DNA from: an uncultured Klebsiella sp.
Lineage (GTDB): Bacteria > Pseudomonadota > Gammaproteobacteria > Enterobacterales > Enterobacteriaceae
DNA: 7,238 nucleotides
Reading direction: 5' to 3'
NCBI GenBank assembly: GCA_902490055.1
Contig: CABUCP010000159.1
Coordinates: forward strand, 1-7,238
Shown piece after piece: positions 6,838 to 7,238 of this stretch (positions are counted from its first letter, which is position 1; the number at the start of each line of letters is the position of its first letter). The translations under genes were made by a program, and so were the position numbers. The notes beneath the pieces were generated by a model. The model was not told the DNA's origin and did no database searches. It saw only the letters and a list, made by a program, of their open reading frames with translations.

Positions 6838-7238
6838 TCAGGCATCCGCTTTCCAGCGGACATCCTGCGTCTCTTTACCAAATTTATTTTCACCCTGGGT
6901 GCCGACAAACGCGCCCAGGTCGATCAGCATCATGACGATAATCAGCGTTGGCACAAAGCGCCCGACGCCCCACTGCCAGACCTGCGGCAGCATCGCCCAG
7001 TTCCCCGCCAGCAGCATCCACGCCACAATCATCAGCAGCGCCCAGAGGCCGGATTTACCGCGATCGTGCAGGCGTTTCACCACCACCGCCGCCGTCGGCC
7101 ACAGCAGGCAGACGAGAATAAACGCTGCGGTCTGTAAATTAAGCAAGTTGCTGCCCGCCAGAGTAAACAGCGCGCTCATGGTCAGCACCCAGATAGCCAT
7201 CCAAATCCAGAAGTCCCGACGGCCAATACGTCCTTTAA
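6838..7238 (-). CDS. yiiR: YiiR, DUF805 inner-membrane protein (5' partial)
   Basis: The frame runs leftward from the window edge to a TGA at 6838-6840. It stays open past the internal Met codon at 7198-7200, where KGRIGRRDFWIW continues upstream; this is the typical DUF805 N-terminus, so the true start lies just outside and roughly ten residues are missing. Four hydrophobic segments are visible in order: FWIWMAIWVLTMSALFTLAG, AAFILVCLLWPTAAVVV, LWALLMIVAWMLLAGN and VPTLIIVMMLIDLGAFV. This predicts an integral inner-membrane protein. Conserved DUF805 signatures are RLHDRGKSG between segments 2 and 3 and GENKFG near the C-terminus. The biochemical function of the family is not established. The order fpr then convergent yiiR is the same as in E. 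coli, where the segment continues toward tpiA. Confidence 0.9.
   Translation of the reverse strand, partial: KGRIGRRDFWIWMAIWVLTMSALFTLAGSNLLNLQTAAFILVCLLWPTAAVVVKRLHDRGKSGLWALLMIVAWMLLAGNWAMLPQVWQWGVGRFVPTLIIVMMLIDLGAFVGTQGENKFGKETQDVRWKADA

Noticed and set aside
6845..6860. TCCGCT/AGCGGA hairpin as a terminator for fpr
   Set aside because: Only 6 bp, inside yiiR coding sequence, and not directly followed by a T-run.
7198..7200. Met codon at 7200 as the start of the DUF805 gene
   Set aside because: The conserved KGRIGRRDFWIW segment is encoded upstream of it to the window edge, so the real start lies outside.
1..7238. Search for a novel system, CRISPR array, tRNA/rRNA gene, insertion sequence or phage genes
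   Set aside because: All coding space is filled by six well-known chromosomal genes; no direct-repeat array, transposase, tRNA cloverleaf or attachment site was seen.

Overview
The window is enterobacterial chromosome, most likely from the Klebsiella/Raoultella/Enterobacter side of the Enterobacteriaceae. Every protein reads as a close homologue of an E. coli K-12 protein, and third codon positions are rich in G and C, more so than in E. coli. All calls rest on recalled family sequences and visible motifs; no search was run.

Layout: (1) 1-4934 (+) is the 3' part of the rpoZ-spoT-trmH-recG operon: spoT (5' end cut by the window), trmH and recG. spoT and trmH are separated by about 112 bp that look like a short or diverged ERIC (IRU) repeat, where E. 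coli has only a few bases. trmH and recG are 5 bp apart, as in E. coli. (2) 4935-4984 is a 50 bp junction with a perfect 9 bp inverted repeat starting inside the last codons of recG. (3) 4985-6837 (+) holds glpX (class II fructose-1,6-bisphosphatase) and fpr (ferredoxin/flavodoxin-NADP+ reductase), separated by 95 bp with a hairpin and a good match to the SoxS/MarA/Rob box. (4) 6838-7238 (-) is most of yiiR, a DUF805 membrane protein, convergent with fpr with no base between the stop codons; its 5' end is outside the window.

Functions: SpoT sets (p)ppGpp level, TrmH 2'-O-methylates G18 of tRNA, and RecG remodels stalled forks and recombination intermediates. GlpX is a gluconeogenic phosphatase normally in the glpFKX glycerol operon. 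Fpr is part of the SoxRS redox-stress response. All genes look intact apart from the two cut by the window edges.

The main oddity is gene order. In E. coli, recG (about 82 min) and glpX (about 88-89 min) lie on opposite sides of oriC. Here they are neighbours on the same strand, and glpF and glpK are not upstream of glpX. A chromosomal inversion across the origin would explain this; a misassembly must be excluded. I found no sign of a new defence system, phage, CRISPR array or other undescribed multi-gene system; the interesting signals are the intergenic repeat, the junction and regulatory DNA.
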